Shown in pieces: positions 8,550 through 17,230 of a DNA stretch of 62,752 nucleotides. Position 1 is the stretch's first letter. Every line of letters begins with the position of its first letter. Origin of the DNA: Acidobacteriota bacterium (GTDB lineage Bacteria; Acidobacteriota; Terriglobia; Bryobacterales; Bryobacteraceae); the NCBI GenBank assembly GCA_005808475.1, contig SYLY01000267.1:1-62752 (forward strand), given 5' to 3'. The notes under the pieces are model-generated. The model searched no databases. It was not told the origin of the DNA and was given only the letters and a program-made list of their open reading frames with translations. Position numbers and translations under genes: made by a program.

Positions 8550-9124
8550 GCCGTGTCCTGCTGGCGGACGACTCGCCTCACGCCCAGCGCATGGGGGAAC
8601 GAATCCTGCGGGAAGAGGGCTTCGAGGTGGTGTCGGTGACCGACGGCGAGACCGCGTTCCTCCGGCTGGAGGACGTCGATCCCGACGTGATCCTGGCCGA
8701 CGCGTATCTGCCCACGCGGAGCGGGTTCGACTTGTGCCGTCACGTCAAGACGCAGCAGAAGTTCAAGCACATCCGCGTCATCCTGACCGCGGGGATGCTG
8801 GAACCGTTCGATCCGGCGGAGGCCACCCGCGCGGGCGCGGACGGAGTGCTGCGCAAGCCGTTCGAGGCGTCGGCGGTCGTGACCACGATCAAGGAGATGG
8901 TCGAAGCGGCCCAGTTCGCGCGCGGCTTGTTCGGCGAGCACATGGTGTCGCAGCGCGTGGCTGTCGATGAAGCCATTGCGCATGCGGTGGCCGAGGAACG
9001 GGCCAAGCCGCCAGAGATCGACCCGGAGCGGATCCGCGCGGCGATCACGCTGGCGCTGGACGCGTCGTTGCCGCGGATGATCGACGAGATCACCGAGCGT
9101 GTGCTGGTGGCGTTAGGGCACTGA
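8546..9124 (+). CDS. Response regulator with receiver domain and short C-terminal helix domain
   Basis: Protein of 192 residues. Residues 1-120 are a CheY-like receiver: the acidic pair in LLADDS, the phosphorylatable Asp in ILADAYLPTRSGFDLC, the Thr in ILTAGM and the Lys in GVLRKPFEA. There is no DNA-binding or GGDEF domain. The last 70 residues are helical (ERIRAAITLALDASLPRMID). It may act by protein contact; in Acidobacteria and Myxococcota such proteins often lie apart from their kinase, and no kinase is visible here. The start overlaps the bamD stop, so it is co-translated with bamD. Confidence 0.87.
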   Translation: MSRVLLADDSPHAQRMGERILREEGFEVVSVTDGETAFLRLEDVDPDVILADAYLPTRSGFDLCRHVKTQQKFKHIRVILTAGMLEPFDPAEATRAGADGVLRKPFEASAVVTTIKEMVEAAQFARGLFGEHMVSQRVAVDEAIAHAVAEERAKPPEIDPERIRAAITLALDASLPRMIDEITERVLVALGH

Positions 9125-9163
9125 AGCGCCGGCGGTCCACCTCGCCGCCCGGCATCGATGATG

Positions 9164-9193
9164 GCGGGGATCGCGCCATTCGCGGATCCCCGC
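9164..9193. terminator. GC-rich hairpin between convergent genes
   Basis: GCGGGGATC (9164-9172) pairs with GATCCCCGC (9185-9193), and an inner GCG/CGC extends the stem across a one-base bulge to a CCATT loop. It lies in the 120-bp gap between the response regulator stop and the ROK gene stop, so it could terminate transcription from both sides. No long U tract follows on either strand, so an intrinsic terminator is likely but not certain. Confidence 0.55.
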
Positions 9194-9244
9194 GCGATTC
9201 GCCTTTGGAAACTGGCGCCCGGCCCACGGGAAGAAACCGCCGGG

Positions 9245-10471
9245 TTAGTGGCGTGTCTTCGGGGCCAGCCGCATCCGGGGCTCCGACAAGCGGCGCAACA
9301 GGTCCGGATCTTCGAGGACGCGGTAAAACGCCAGCGCGGCTGCGCCACGAAGACCGATATCGCTCCCGGTCGCGCACGGCACGACGCGGCAGGAACCGCT
9401 CCACTCACGAGCGTGCATGGCGAGTTCCGCGCGCAGGCGCGGCAAGAGGAAGTCTTCAGAACCCAGGAAGTAGCCCCCGACCACGAACACCTCGGGATTG
9501 AAGATCGCCGACAGGTACGACAGTCCGAGACCCAATGCGCGCACGGCACGATCGGTCACTGCCAGGGCATGTGGATCGCCGCGGCGGGCCCGGTCGATCA
9601 CATCGTTCACCGTAAGCGACGGAACGGACTGCCCAGGACGGCCAACGCGGTCTAGATACTGCCGCACGACATTGCTGGCTGAAGCGATCGCTTCCATGCA
9701 TCCGGCCTTGCCGCACTTGCACAGGTCCGGCGCTCCCGGCTCCACCGTAATGTGTCCGAACTCCGCCTGGGTGCGGCCCTGGAAGAATTCGCCGCGAGAA
9801 AAGATGGCGCCGCCCACGCCCTTTCCTACCTCCACGAAGATGCAGTCCCGGACGCCGGCAGCCGCGCCGAACCAGTGTTCGGCGAGGAGATACGAGCGTC
9901 CGGCATTCTCGACGAAGACGGGTTTGTCGAGGACCTCGCGCACTTTCTCCCCGAACGGAAACCTATCCCAGCCGAGATTCACGGAGGTCACGCGGCCCTC
10001 CGCGTCCACGAGTCCCGGGCGGCAGATCGAGATGGCCAACACCGCCTCGCGCTCTTGGGCGGACAGAGGGCTGCACACCATGTCCACACCCCTCTTGATC
10101 ACCGAGACCTCCATGGCCTTGGCCGGATCGCCCTCCTCCCAGCGAGACCGGATTTCGCCAAGCAGATTCGAAACCGCGAAACGAATGGGCGAAGCTTCCA
10201 AGTCCACCACCACGAAATAGCCGGCTTCGGAGTTGAGCCGCAGGAGGTCCGCTGGGCGGCCGGCCTTCGCTTCCAACTCTCCCACGCGCAAAACCAGCCC
10301 GGCATCGATCAAGCGCTTCAGGCAGTGACTCAGACTCGCGGGATTGAGACCGGTCGCTTCGAGGATCTCGGCGCGCGTGGCCGTCGGCTGACGGTACATC
10401 GCCAACAGGACTGCCCGAACCCATTGTTCGGGAACGTGACGCTGACGAGGGCGGACTCTCTTCAATGACAC
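9245..10471 (-). CDS. ROK family transcriptional regulator (NagC/XylR-like)
   Basis: Protein of 408 residues with an N-terminal winged helix-turn-helix (TATRAEILEATGLNPASLSH, about 30-49) and a C-terminal ROK sugar-kinase-like domain. The sugar/zinc site is intact: EFGHITVEPG with His240, then CKCGKAGCME with Cys251, Cys253 and Cys258. The kinase-type phosphate motif is not well kept, as is usual in ROK repressors. It probably senses a sugar or sugar derivative and controls the adjacent minus-strand catabolic genes. It lies 127 bp after the end of the PQQ dehydrogenase gene. GTG start; no clear ribosome-binding site. Confidence 0.92.
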   Translation of the reverse strand: MSLKRVRPRQRHVPEQWVRAVLLAMYRQPTATRAEILEATGLNPASLSHCLKRLIDAGLVLRVGELEAKAGRPADLLRLNSEAGYFVVVDLEASPIRFAVSNLLGEIRSRWEEGDPAKAMEVSVIKRGVDMVCSPLSAQEREAVLAISICRPGLVDAEGRVTSVNLGWDRFPFGEKVREVLDKPVFVENAGRSYLLAEHWFGAAAGVRDCIFVEVGKGVGGAIFSRGEFFQGRTQAEFGHITVEPGAPDLCKCGKAGCMEAIASASNVVRQYLDRVGRPGQSVPSLTVNDVIDRARRGDPHALAVTDRAVRALGLGLSYLSAIFNPEVFVVGGYFLGSEDFLLPRLRAELAMHAREWSGSCRVVPCATGSDIGLRGAAALAFYRVLEDPDLLRRLSEPRMRLAPKTRH

Positions 10472-10598
10472 TTCAGGTTAGCGCACTCCGGATCGGGCTG
10501 CGATGACGCCAATCCCAGGCCGGCCGGCCGAGCGGAGCATCTTGTGAGACGCACTTCTCATTTGAATCCGCGATTCGAAAACTCCCGTTCCGAAGCCG

Positions 10599-12902
10599 TT
10601 ATGGCAATCCGAATACGAGTACCGAGGCGCCGGCCGCCACGGCGACGTACTGCTTTCCGCCCGAAGCGAACGTCATCGGCGAAGTCCGCCAGGATTGATT
10701 GGTATGGAAGTACCAAAGCGTCTCGCCCGTCCGCGAATCGGCCGCGGCGAACGCGCCGCTATCGTCGCAATGGAACACGAGGCCGCCCGCTGTCGAAACG
10801 ACTCCTCCCCAACTCGTCGCGGGGCCTTCCATCGAACGGCTCCACGCCACCTTGCCGGTTTCGAGTTCGATGGCGCGAAGATATTTGCGGCCCGGCTCCC
10901 CAGGAATGTTGCGCGCACCGCCCCCATAGAACTGCTCGCCGGGAATGAGCCACTCCGCGGACTTCACATATATGGAGCACTTCTCGAGCGCGACGAGGTA
11001 GAACAATCCCGTGGCCTTGTCGAAACTGTTCGACATCCAGTTGTTGCCGCCCTCCGGTGACGGACACGCTTTCGAACCTTCGAGCGAGGGCGTGGCGCCC
11101 GGCACGCGTTTCGGGCGGCCGTCCGGGCCGATGCCCGTGGCCCAGGTCAGCTTTTCGAGATACGGCGTTGCCGAGAGCAGCTTGCCATCCGTCCGGTCGA
11201 GAACGTAAAAGAAGCCGTTGCGGCTCGCCTGAACGAGCAACTTGCGAGGCGTGCCGCGATACGTGGTATCGACGAGCATCGGAACTTGCTGCGCGTCGAA
11301 ATCGTGCAGGTCGTGCGGCGTCACTTGGTAGTACCAGACAAGCTTGCCGGTCTTCGGCTTCAGCGCCAGGATCGAAGAGGTGTAAAGATTGTCGCCCTTG
11401 CGCTCGTCACCGTTGTAGTCCGGGCAAGGATTGCCGGTGGTCCAGTAGAGCAGATCGAGGGAGGGATCGTAGGTGCCGGTGAGCCAGGTGGATCCGCAGC
11501 CCACCTCGAGCGCCTTGCCTTGCCAAGTCTCCGAACCCGGTTCGCCGCGGCGGGGAAGCGTCTCGAAGCGCCAGACTCGTTCGCCGGTTTCCGGCTTGTA
11601 GGCGTCGAGGAAACCGCGGAGTCCGCCGTCACCACCGGCGATTCCGGCGACCACCAGATCGTTCACGATGAGCGGAGCCGACGTGGCGCCGTAGTGATTG
11701 CGGAGCGGGACATCGCCCACCATGTCCACCTCCCACAACAGGCTGCCGCTCAGCCGGTGGAGCGCCACCAGGTGACCGTTGTCCGTTTGAAACAGGACCC
11801 GGTCCCCGAGGAGCGCCAGCCCCCGGCTGAATCCACGGATCGGATCGCCGACGAGCCCCGGGGACTTGGGCCGGTTCCAGCGCCACACCAACCTTCCTGA
11901 CGCGGCATCCACCGCGTGGACATCGTTGCCATGCGTGATATACATGACGCCGCCCGCGACAATCGGTGTGGTTTGCAGGCGGGCGTTCGGGATCGAGTAC
12001 ATCCAACGGACCCCGAGTTGCTGGACATTGTTTCGCGTAATCGCGTTCAGGGCGCTGTGACGATTGCCCGTCAGGTTGCCGTCGTAGCTCGGCCACTCTC
12101 CGGGTTTCGGATTGGCGATGTCCGCCCAGGAGACTCCGGCGGCGGACTCGGGGGGCGGCGCCAGTTTCGACAGCGCGTCCGGCCGCGGCAGCCGCGTCAG
12201 AAACGCCAGAAGATTAGCCCGCCGCGTATCCGTGATCTTCAACGGCGGCATCAGTGACGCAGTGTCTCTTGTCACCGATGTCAGATCCTTTCGCCCCAGC
12301 AAGTGCAGGCGTCCATCGAGAGTCTGCAACTGCAGATCGAAGTTCGACTGATTGCGAGCGAGCCCCCGCAGGGTTCGGCCGTCCCGAAGCGTTGCCGAAA
12401 CAGCTCCGTAACCCGGAGCGATCCACGCGCCCGGCGAGTCGATCGCCTGCTCGATCTCGCGCAGTTTGCGGCGATTGCCGAGATCGGTGAGATCGGGCCC
12501 CACGGAGCCGCCCTTGCCGTTGACCATGTGGCAGGAGACGCACTTGCCTTCGCCGGTGAAGAAGGCTTCCCCATCGGCGATGTCGCCGGGGACAGGGTGG
12601 CTGGAAGCGGGCGCGAGCAAGCCGCGAACGAATCGGGTGAGACGATCGAGATCGGGTCCAGGAAGGGCGAAGCCCGGCATCCCCGACGCGGGCACACCCT
12701 TGACGATGAGCTCGCGCAACTCCGCCTCGCCGCGCAACCGGATTCTCCGCGCGTCGACGATGCTCGGACCGCGCTGTCCGCCCGTGCCATCGGCGCCGTG
12801 ACACGGAGCGCAGAGCGACTCGAACTTCTTGTGGCCCTCCTCGAAATCGTTCTGCGCTAGCGCGCCGGGAATGAGGATGGACGCCGCCAGAATCAGCTTC
12901 AT
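10599..12902 (-). CDS. PQQ-dependent dehydrogenase with N-terminal diheme cytochrome c
   Basis: Periplasmic quinoprotein of 767 residues with a Sec signal (MKLILAASILIPGALAQ). Two heme c sites come first: CAPCH at residues 31-35 and CVSCH at 121-125. The eight-bladed PQQ propeller follows (PSYDGNLTGNRHSALNAITR onward), with the active-site Asp region TPHDLHDFDAQQ and repeated tryptophan-docking motifs such as GKLVWYYQ. In the well-known quinohemoprotein alcohol dehydrogenases the single heme domain is C-terminal, so the order here is reversed, and I see no vicinal Cys-Cys. It would oxidise an alcohol or sugar and pass electrons to its own hemes. The ATG starts 1 bp after the receptor stop, so the two are co-transcribed. 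Confidence 0.9.
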   Translation of the reverse strand: MKLILAASILIPGALAQNDFEEGHKKFESLCAPCHGADGTGGQRGPSIVDARRIRLRGEAELRELIVKGVPASGMPGFALPGPDLDRLTRFVRGLLAPASSHPVPGDIADGEAFFTGEGKCVSCHMVNGKGGSVGPDLTDLGNRRKLREIEQAIDSPGAWIAPGYGAVSATLRDGRTLRGLARNQSNFDLQLQTLDGRLHLLGRKDLTSVTRDTASLMPPLKITDTRRANLLAFLTRLPRPDALSKLAPPPESAAGVSWADIANPKPGEWPSYDGNLTGNRHSALNAITRNNVQQLGVRWMYSIPNARLQTTPIVAGGVMYITHGNDVHAVDAASGRLVWRWNRPKSPGLVGDPIRGFSRGLALLGDRVLFQTDNGHLVALHRLSGSLLWEVDMVGDVPLRNHYGATSAPLIVNDLVVAGIAGGDGGLRGFLDAYKPETGERVWRFETLPRRGEPGSETWQGKALEVGCGSTWLTGTYDPSLDLLYWTTGNPCPDYNGDERKGDNLYTSSILALKPKTGKLVWYYQVTPHDLHDFDAQQVPMLVDTTYRGTPRKLLVQASRNGFFYVLDRTDGKLLSATPYLEKLTWATGIGPDGRPKRVPGATPSLEGSKACPSPEGGNNWMSNSFDKATGLFYLVALEKCSIYVKSAEWLIPGEQFYGGGARNIPGEPGRKYLRAIELETGKVAWSRSMEGPATSWGGVVSTAGGLVFHCDDSGAFAAADSRTGETLWYFHTNQSWRTSPMTFASGGKQYVAVAAGASVLVFGLP

Positions 12903-12903
12903 G

Positions 12904-15900
12904 CTACCAGTTGATTCTCCCCCGGATCTCCCATCGCCGGGCCGCGGCTTTGTCGGCGCCGAAGTAGCTGTACGCGGACGTGACCACGCCGCCGCTCGGC
13001 ACCGATACATTGCTGTTCGGGAAGAGGAAGTGCGGGTGGTTGAACAAGTTGGTCGCCGCGCCCATCAGGTTGAAGTTGAACCTTTCCGTGATCTTGAATG
13101 TCTTCGAGAGCGACAGGTGATGCACGTTGCGGCCGGGACCCTCCAACACGTTCACGCCGCTGTTCCCGAAACGGCCCGGAGCCGGGGCCGTGAACGCCGC
13201 GGTGTCGAACCAGCGGTTGATCGTGCGGTTGTCACCGGGGAAATTGCCGTTCGAGATTCGGTCCGGTATGCCGCCAACGGAGTTGGTGTTGGAAGGATCG
13301 GAGCCGGAATAGCTCGGCGAGAAAAAGAGTCCGGTCTGGAACAAGCTCTGGAAGGAGACCAGCCAGCCGCCCGCCACCAGATCGAGCGCGCGGTTGGCGT
13401 TGCCCATCATCTTCTTGCCGCGGCCCACCGGCAGCGCCCAGAAAACGGTTCCCACGAAGCGATGGCGCGGAGTCAGCCCGTCACGATTCCAGAATTTGTA
13501 GCTGTACGGATTCTCGACGTTGAGGTTGTCGGCGAAACTGTTGCCCCAGGTCCAGTGCGCATCGAACGTCAGATCGCCCACCTTCTTCTGTGCTTCGAAG
13601 GTCAGCGCGTCGTACTTCGTTCTTCCATCCTGCAAGCCGAGTGTCGCGCCGATGAACTGGGGAAACGGCCGGCGCGCCTGCGTGAACGGCGTCAGGCCCG
13701 GCTGAGGCTTGTTGATGTTGATGTTGTAGTTCAGACCGTGGCCGCGAGTTCCCGTATAGGAGAGCCGGAACCCGACCTGAGCGAGTTGACGTTCGATCGT
13801 GAAGTTGAACTGCTCGAAGTAGCCGTTCCGGGCTTGCACCGGGAATCCTACGATGCTTTGCGAGGGGATGTTGCCCGCCCCGGCGGGAAACGCATTCGGG
13901 AACTGGAAGAGTGGCGTGCCAGGCGTGGCCAGATTGATGAAGGTCTCGCTCAATTGGAAGGGGCCTCCGGTATTGGCGAACGCGAACGGCCCGAGGAATT
14001 CCGTGAAGATTCCGTACCCGCCGCGGAGCACGGTCTTGTCGTTCAGCCGGTACGCGGCGCCGAGACGGGGCGCGAAGTTCCGCTTCTCCGGCTTGATCAC
14101 GGCCTCGCCCGCCGCCACACGGATCAAGTTGGTGGGATACAGTCTGCTGATCTGACCGAGAACCTGTTGCGGCACGAGCACGTTGCCCGAGGCGCGGTCC
14201 CAGTTGTACTGAAGCTTGTCGTCGAAGCTCGCGGCGCCGAAGTAGTCCCAGCGCACGCCGAGCGTCAGGGTGAGGCGGCTGTTCAGCTTCCAGGTGTCGT
14301 CGATGAAGAGTCCAAGTTCTTTCGACCGGCGCCGCCGGTCCACCAGGGGATCGACGCGCGAGCTCGTGAAGGGGAGCCCGAGCAGGAAGTCCGAATACGG
14401 GAAGCCGGACAGCGAACCATTGAAAGCGAATTGCCCATAGGTCCCGTTGGGAACAACGTTGTTGTAGCCGATGTACTTCCGGTAGTCGAATCCGATCTTG
14501 ATCGAGTGGGTCGAGGTCATCTTGCTGAGCGTGGCGGCGGCATTGTAGTCGTGATCGTTCTGCGCGGTGCCACCGGGTTGCAGGTTGAGCGCGGTGTATC
14601 CGGTGATGTTCATCTCCGGGAAACCCATCGCGCTGAGGCCGCGCGGATTGACGCCTTGAATGCCCAGTTCGCGCACGACCGCATCGCCCTTCAATGGCTC
14701 GTATCCGTCCACGGTGTTGCCGTCGACCACCTTATTGAGATACCAGCCGAAGCGGGCCGTGAGAACGAGACTCGGCGAGAAGACGTGGGTGTCGCTAAAC
14801 ACCTGGTGCCATGCGTAGCGGTTGCGGGTCCACGCCAGGCCTGGCCAAGTACGGGGCAGCACGTAGGGAGTCCAACGGTTCAGTATCCGGTAGAAGAAGT
14901 GGTTGTTGCTCGAGAACTCGTGATCCACCCGGGCCGAGAAGTAGTCGACTTTATAGAGGTCGAACGGATAGGGGTGGAGGATCGTGAGGTTGTTATTCAG
15001 GTCGTCCGGGCCGCCGCGGTTGGGCGTTGGGATGTACTTGTCCTGTACACGCAGAGGAACCTGGTTGAGCCGGGCGCGCGGGACGATGTTTCCCGCGAAC
15101 GGATTTCCATTCAGCGGATCGCGCACGACGGTGGGACGCACCGGAGTCAGCAGTTGCGAGAAGTCGCCGTCGCGCATCTTGGCGGTGGGCGCGTTGGTGA
15201 GGAAGAAATTCTGACTGGGATCGCGAATCCCGTTCCACGAAGTGTAGAAGAAAGTGCGGTTCTTGATGATGCGGCCCGATGCACTGGCGCCGAAGATGTG
15301 GAACTTCTGGGGAACGCGGCGGGGGTCGAAGTAGTCGCGCGCGTTCAGGGCCGAGTTTTGCACATAGTAGACCGCGGTGCCGTGAAACGCGTTGTAGCCG
15401 CGCTTGCCGACGAGATTGAAGTAGCCGGCCCGCGGATGCTCGGCGGAGTTGTTGACCGTGACGATCTTGACTTCCTCCACGTCCTCCATGTTGTGAATCT
15501 GGTTCACGGTGCCCTGTGTCGGCGCGCCATCGAGTCCCTCTTCGATCTGGTTGCCACGCATGCCGGAGATGGTGAAGTCGTGGCCACCGCCCTGGCTGGG
15601 CGCCACGTTCGGCAGCGTCACCAGGAACATGCTCGGATTGAACCGGTCGATTCCGCTCTGCGGCGAGAACTGGTAGTTCTTGACCGAGACCGTGCCAGCG
15701 AGTTTGGTCTCCTCGGGATTGATCACCGCGGCAAGCGCCTGCACCGTGACTTCGGTCGCCGTTTCGCCGACCTGAAGCGGTACATCGATGCGGCGGATCT
15801 GGGCGCTCTCGAGGATGAGGTCGTCCGCCTTGAAACCCTTGAAGCCCTGGGCGCGGACTTCCAGCCGGTAGACCCCCCTCTTCAAGTTCGGGATCTCGAA

Positions 15901-16098
15901 GTTGCCGGCTTCGTTGGACACCGACCGGCGCTGCACGTTCGTTTCGATGTCAGTCAGGATGAGTTCGGCGCCGGACACGACGGCGCCGCTCTGATCGCTG
16001 ACCTCGCCGCGAATCGTGGAACTCACCTGCGCCAAAGCGCCGCCGGCGGCGGCCAGCGCCAGCCAAACCGAAAGCAGAGTCGAATGCTTGGGACTCAT
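12904..16098 (-). CDS. Oar-like TonB-dependent receptor
   Basis: Outer-membrane protein of about 1064 residues. Start chosen at ATG 16098, preceded by AGGGGG; a TTG lies 6 bp upstream. After the signal peptide (LALAAAGGALAQ), residues about 25-110 form a carboxypeptidase-regulatory-like beta-sandwich (IRGEVSDQSGAVVSGAEL). A plug domain and a very large beta-barrel ending in an aromatic residue (RINW) follow. No TonB box is obvious. The protein likely binds or imports the substrate of the neighbouring enzymes. Co-transcribed with the PQQ dehydrogenase; a palindrome lies 80 bp upstream. Confidence 0.9.
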   Translation of the reverse strand: MSPKHSTLLSVWLALAAAGGALAQVSSTIRGEVSDQSGAVVSGAELILTDIETNVQRRSVSNEAGNFEIPNLKRGVYRLEVRAQGFKGFKADDLILESAQIRRIDVPLQVGETATEVTVQALAAVINPEETKLAGTVSVKNYQFSPQSGIDRFNPSMFLVTLPNVAPSQGGGHDFTISGMRGNQIEEGLDGAPTQGTVNQIHNMEDVEEVKIVTVNNSAEHPRAGYFNLVGKRGYNAFHGTAVYYVQNSALNARDYFDPRRVPQKFHIFGASASGRIIKNRTFFYTSWNGIRDPSQNFFLTNAPTAKMRDGDFSQLLTPVRPTVVRDPLNGNPFAGNIVPRARLNQVPLRVQDKYIPTPNRGGPDDLNNNLTILHPYPFDLYKVDYFSARVDHEFSSNNHFFYRILNRWTPYVLPRTWPGLAWTRNRYAWHQVFSDTHVFSPSLVLTARFGWYLNKVVDGNTVDGYEPLKGDAVVRELGIQGVNPRGLSAMGFPEMNITGYTALNLQPGGTAQNDHDYNAAATLSKMTSTHSIKIGFDYRKYIGYNNVVPNGTYGQFAFNGSLSGFPYSDFLLGLPFTSSRVDPLVDRRRRSKELGLFIDDTWKLNSRLTLTLGVRWDYFGAASFDDKLQYNWDRASGNVLVPQQVLGQISRLYPTNLIRVAAGEAVIKPEKRNFAPRLGAAYRLNDKTVLRGGYGIFTEFLGPFAFANTGGPFQLSETFINLATPGTPLFQFPNAFPAGAGNIPSQSIVGFPVQARNGYFEQFNFTIERQLAQVGFRLSYTGTRGHGLNYNININKPQPGLTPFTQARRPFPQFIGATLGLQDGRTKYDALTFEAQKKVGDLTFDAHWTWGNSFADNLNVENPYSYKFWNRDGLTPRHRFVGTVFWALPVGRGKKMMGNANRALDLVAGGWLVSFQSLFQTGLFFSPSYSGSDPSNTNSVGGIPDRISNGNFPGDNRTINRWFDTAAFTAPAPGRFGNSGVNVLEGPGRNVHHLSLSKTFKITERFNFNLMGAATNLFNHPHFLFPNSNVSVPSGGVVTSAYSYFGADKAAARRWEIRGRINW

Positions 16099-16157
16099 CG
16101 CCAACCCCCTGATTTGGATTTCGCAAGAACATCACCCAGGCCGTTCTCGCGACTCAA

Positions 16158-16195
16158 CCACGATATTCGAGCGTGGATATTTTGTCAAGCAAATT
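16158..16195. promoter_or_regulatory. Operator-like palindrome upstream of the TonB receptor
   Basis: ATTTTG-TCAAG-CAAATT at 16179-16195 is an imperfect palindrome with 6-bp arms (one mismatch) and a 5-bp centre. It lies about 80 bp before the receptor start in an otherwise GC-rich gap. The same arm sequence and spacing occur at 24535-24551 before the DSD1-type gene. A second inverted repeat, CCACG/CGTGG at 16158-16176, lies beside it. Given the ROK regulator at the end of the cluster, this is a candidate binding site; that link is inference. Confidence 0.5.
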
Positions 16196-16252
16196 TTTGC
16201 TCGTCATCCCGCGTTCATGCGGAAAAACGTGACCCGGATCGAGGCGCTTCCT

Positions 16253-17230
16253 TCATCGGAAGCGAATCACCGCGAGGTAGATGCACGTCTTCTCCTCATG
16301 CGACGAGTAGTAGCTCGCCCACAGGAGGCCGTCATGCCACACCATCCCCGCGTAACTGTTGTCGCCGCCACTGGGCAACGTCAGCACGGGACGGTAGCTA
16401 TCGCGGGTCAATTCGCCCAGAACGGTTCGCCGCCCGCCTTCGAGGTAGTTGCCCGTGATCGACCACATTCGCCCGTCCGGCATCACCAGAAAGTTCGGTC
16501 CGCCCATCCGCACCGGCATCTTGTGAAATGTCCACTGCTTGTACGGCGGACGGCTCGACCCGATCCACCAAGGCCGAACCAAGGCGATCGCTTCCTCGTT
16601 GGGTAGGAAGCGAATCGTGGTTTCGCTTACTCCCTCCGCCTTGAACTCCGTGATCCACTGCCAGTCGATTCCGTTGCCGCTGCCATAAAGAAAGCCGCGG
16701 CGTCCGGCATCGGGACCCTCGTTCAGCTTCGACAAGCTGTAAGCTCGTCCCTTGTGCCACGTCACGCGCCAGAGCCAGTGATCTTCGGCCAGTAGCCGCC
16801 GCGGCGTGCTCCAACTGTATCCATCCGGTGAGAACGAGACGCGAGGGGCGCGCGTCGCGTAGACGCCTCCTTCGTACACGGCTCCCCCCATGATCGCCAT
16901 CAACCGGCCATCCGGCGTGACCGACAGCTTCGGGTCGCGAAGGTCGGCGCCGGTCTCCTGGAGCAAGGCCGCGGACTCCCAGTGTTTGGCGTCCGGCGAG
17001 GTGATGACGCGAATGGCGCCGTGGCCGCCTGCGTGTCCTTGTCCCTCGCGAAAAGTACACAACCACCGGTCCCGGAAACGGACGAGATCCGTAAAGGCGC
17101 TGTGCGGCGCCTCGCCCCAGATTCTCCGCGCTTCCACCAGTTCCGGCGCGGGCGAAGCGGACTGCGCAAGCAACGGGGCGGAGCCCAGCAGCATGCGGCG
17201 CGTGAGGCGTGCGGTTTCGTGGTTCGTCAT
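16253..17230 (-). CDS. Tat-exported BNR/sialidase-like beta-propeller protein
   Basis: Protein of 325 residues. The ATG at 17230 overlaps the stop of the upstream MBL-fold gene (ATGA) and starts a twin-arginine signal (ARLTRRMLLGSAPLLAQ). The mature part shows BNR-like blades with Asp-box-type turns (VRFRDRWLCTFREG, VSFSPDGYSWSTP, SGNGIDWQW). The FRDRWLCTFREG segment is typical of exo-alpha-sialidase-like proteins of Planctomycetota and Acidobacteriota; activity on sialic acid is not implied. It is the last gene of the DSD1-to-BNR transcript. Confidence 0.8.
   Translation of the reverse strand: MTNHETARLTRRMLLGSAPLLAQSASPAPELVEARRIWGEAPHSAFTDLVRFRDRWLCTFREGQGHAGGHGAIRVITSPDAKHWESAALLQETGADLRDPKLSVTPDGRLMAIMGGAVYEGGVYATRAPRVSFSPDGYSWSTPRRLLAEDHWLWRVTWHKGRAYSLSKLNEGPDAGRRGFLYGSGNGIDWQWITEFKAEGVSETTIRFLPNEEAIALVRPWWIGSSRPPYKQWTFHKMPVRMGGPNFLVMPDGRMWSITGNYLEGGRRTVLGELTRDSYRPVLTLPSGGDNSYAGMVWHDGLLWASYYSSHEEKTCIYLAVIRFR

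Noticed and set aside
10553-10571. TTTGAATC/GATTCGAAA hairpin as terminator of the PQQ gene
   Set aside because: The stem has a G-U pair, no U tract follows on the minus strand, and its function in the 127-bp gap cannot be judged.
12829-16458. A plus-strand open frame of about 1200 codons opposite the TonB receptor gene
   Set aside because: It is antisense to a clear receptor gene, Arg/Glu/Val-biased as expected for a mirror frame in GC-rich DNA, and has no recognisable domain.
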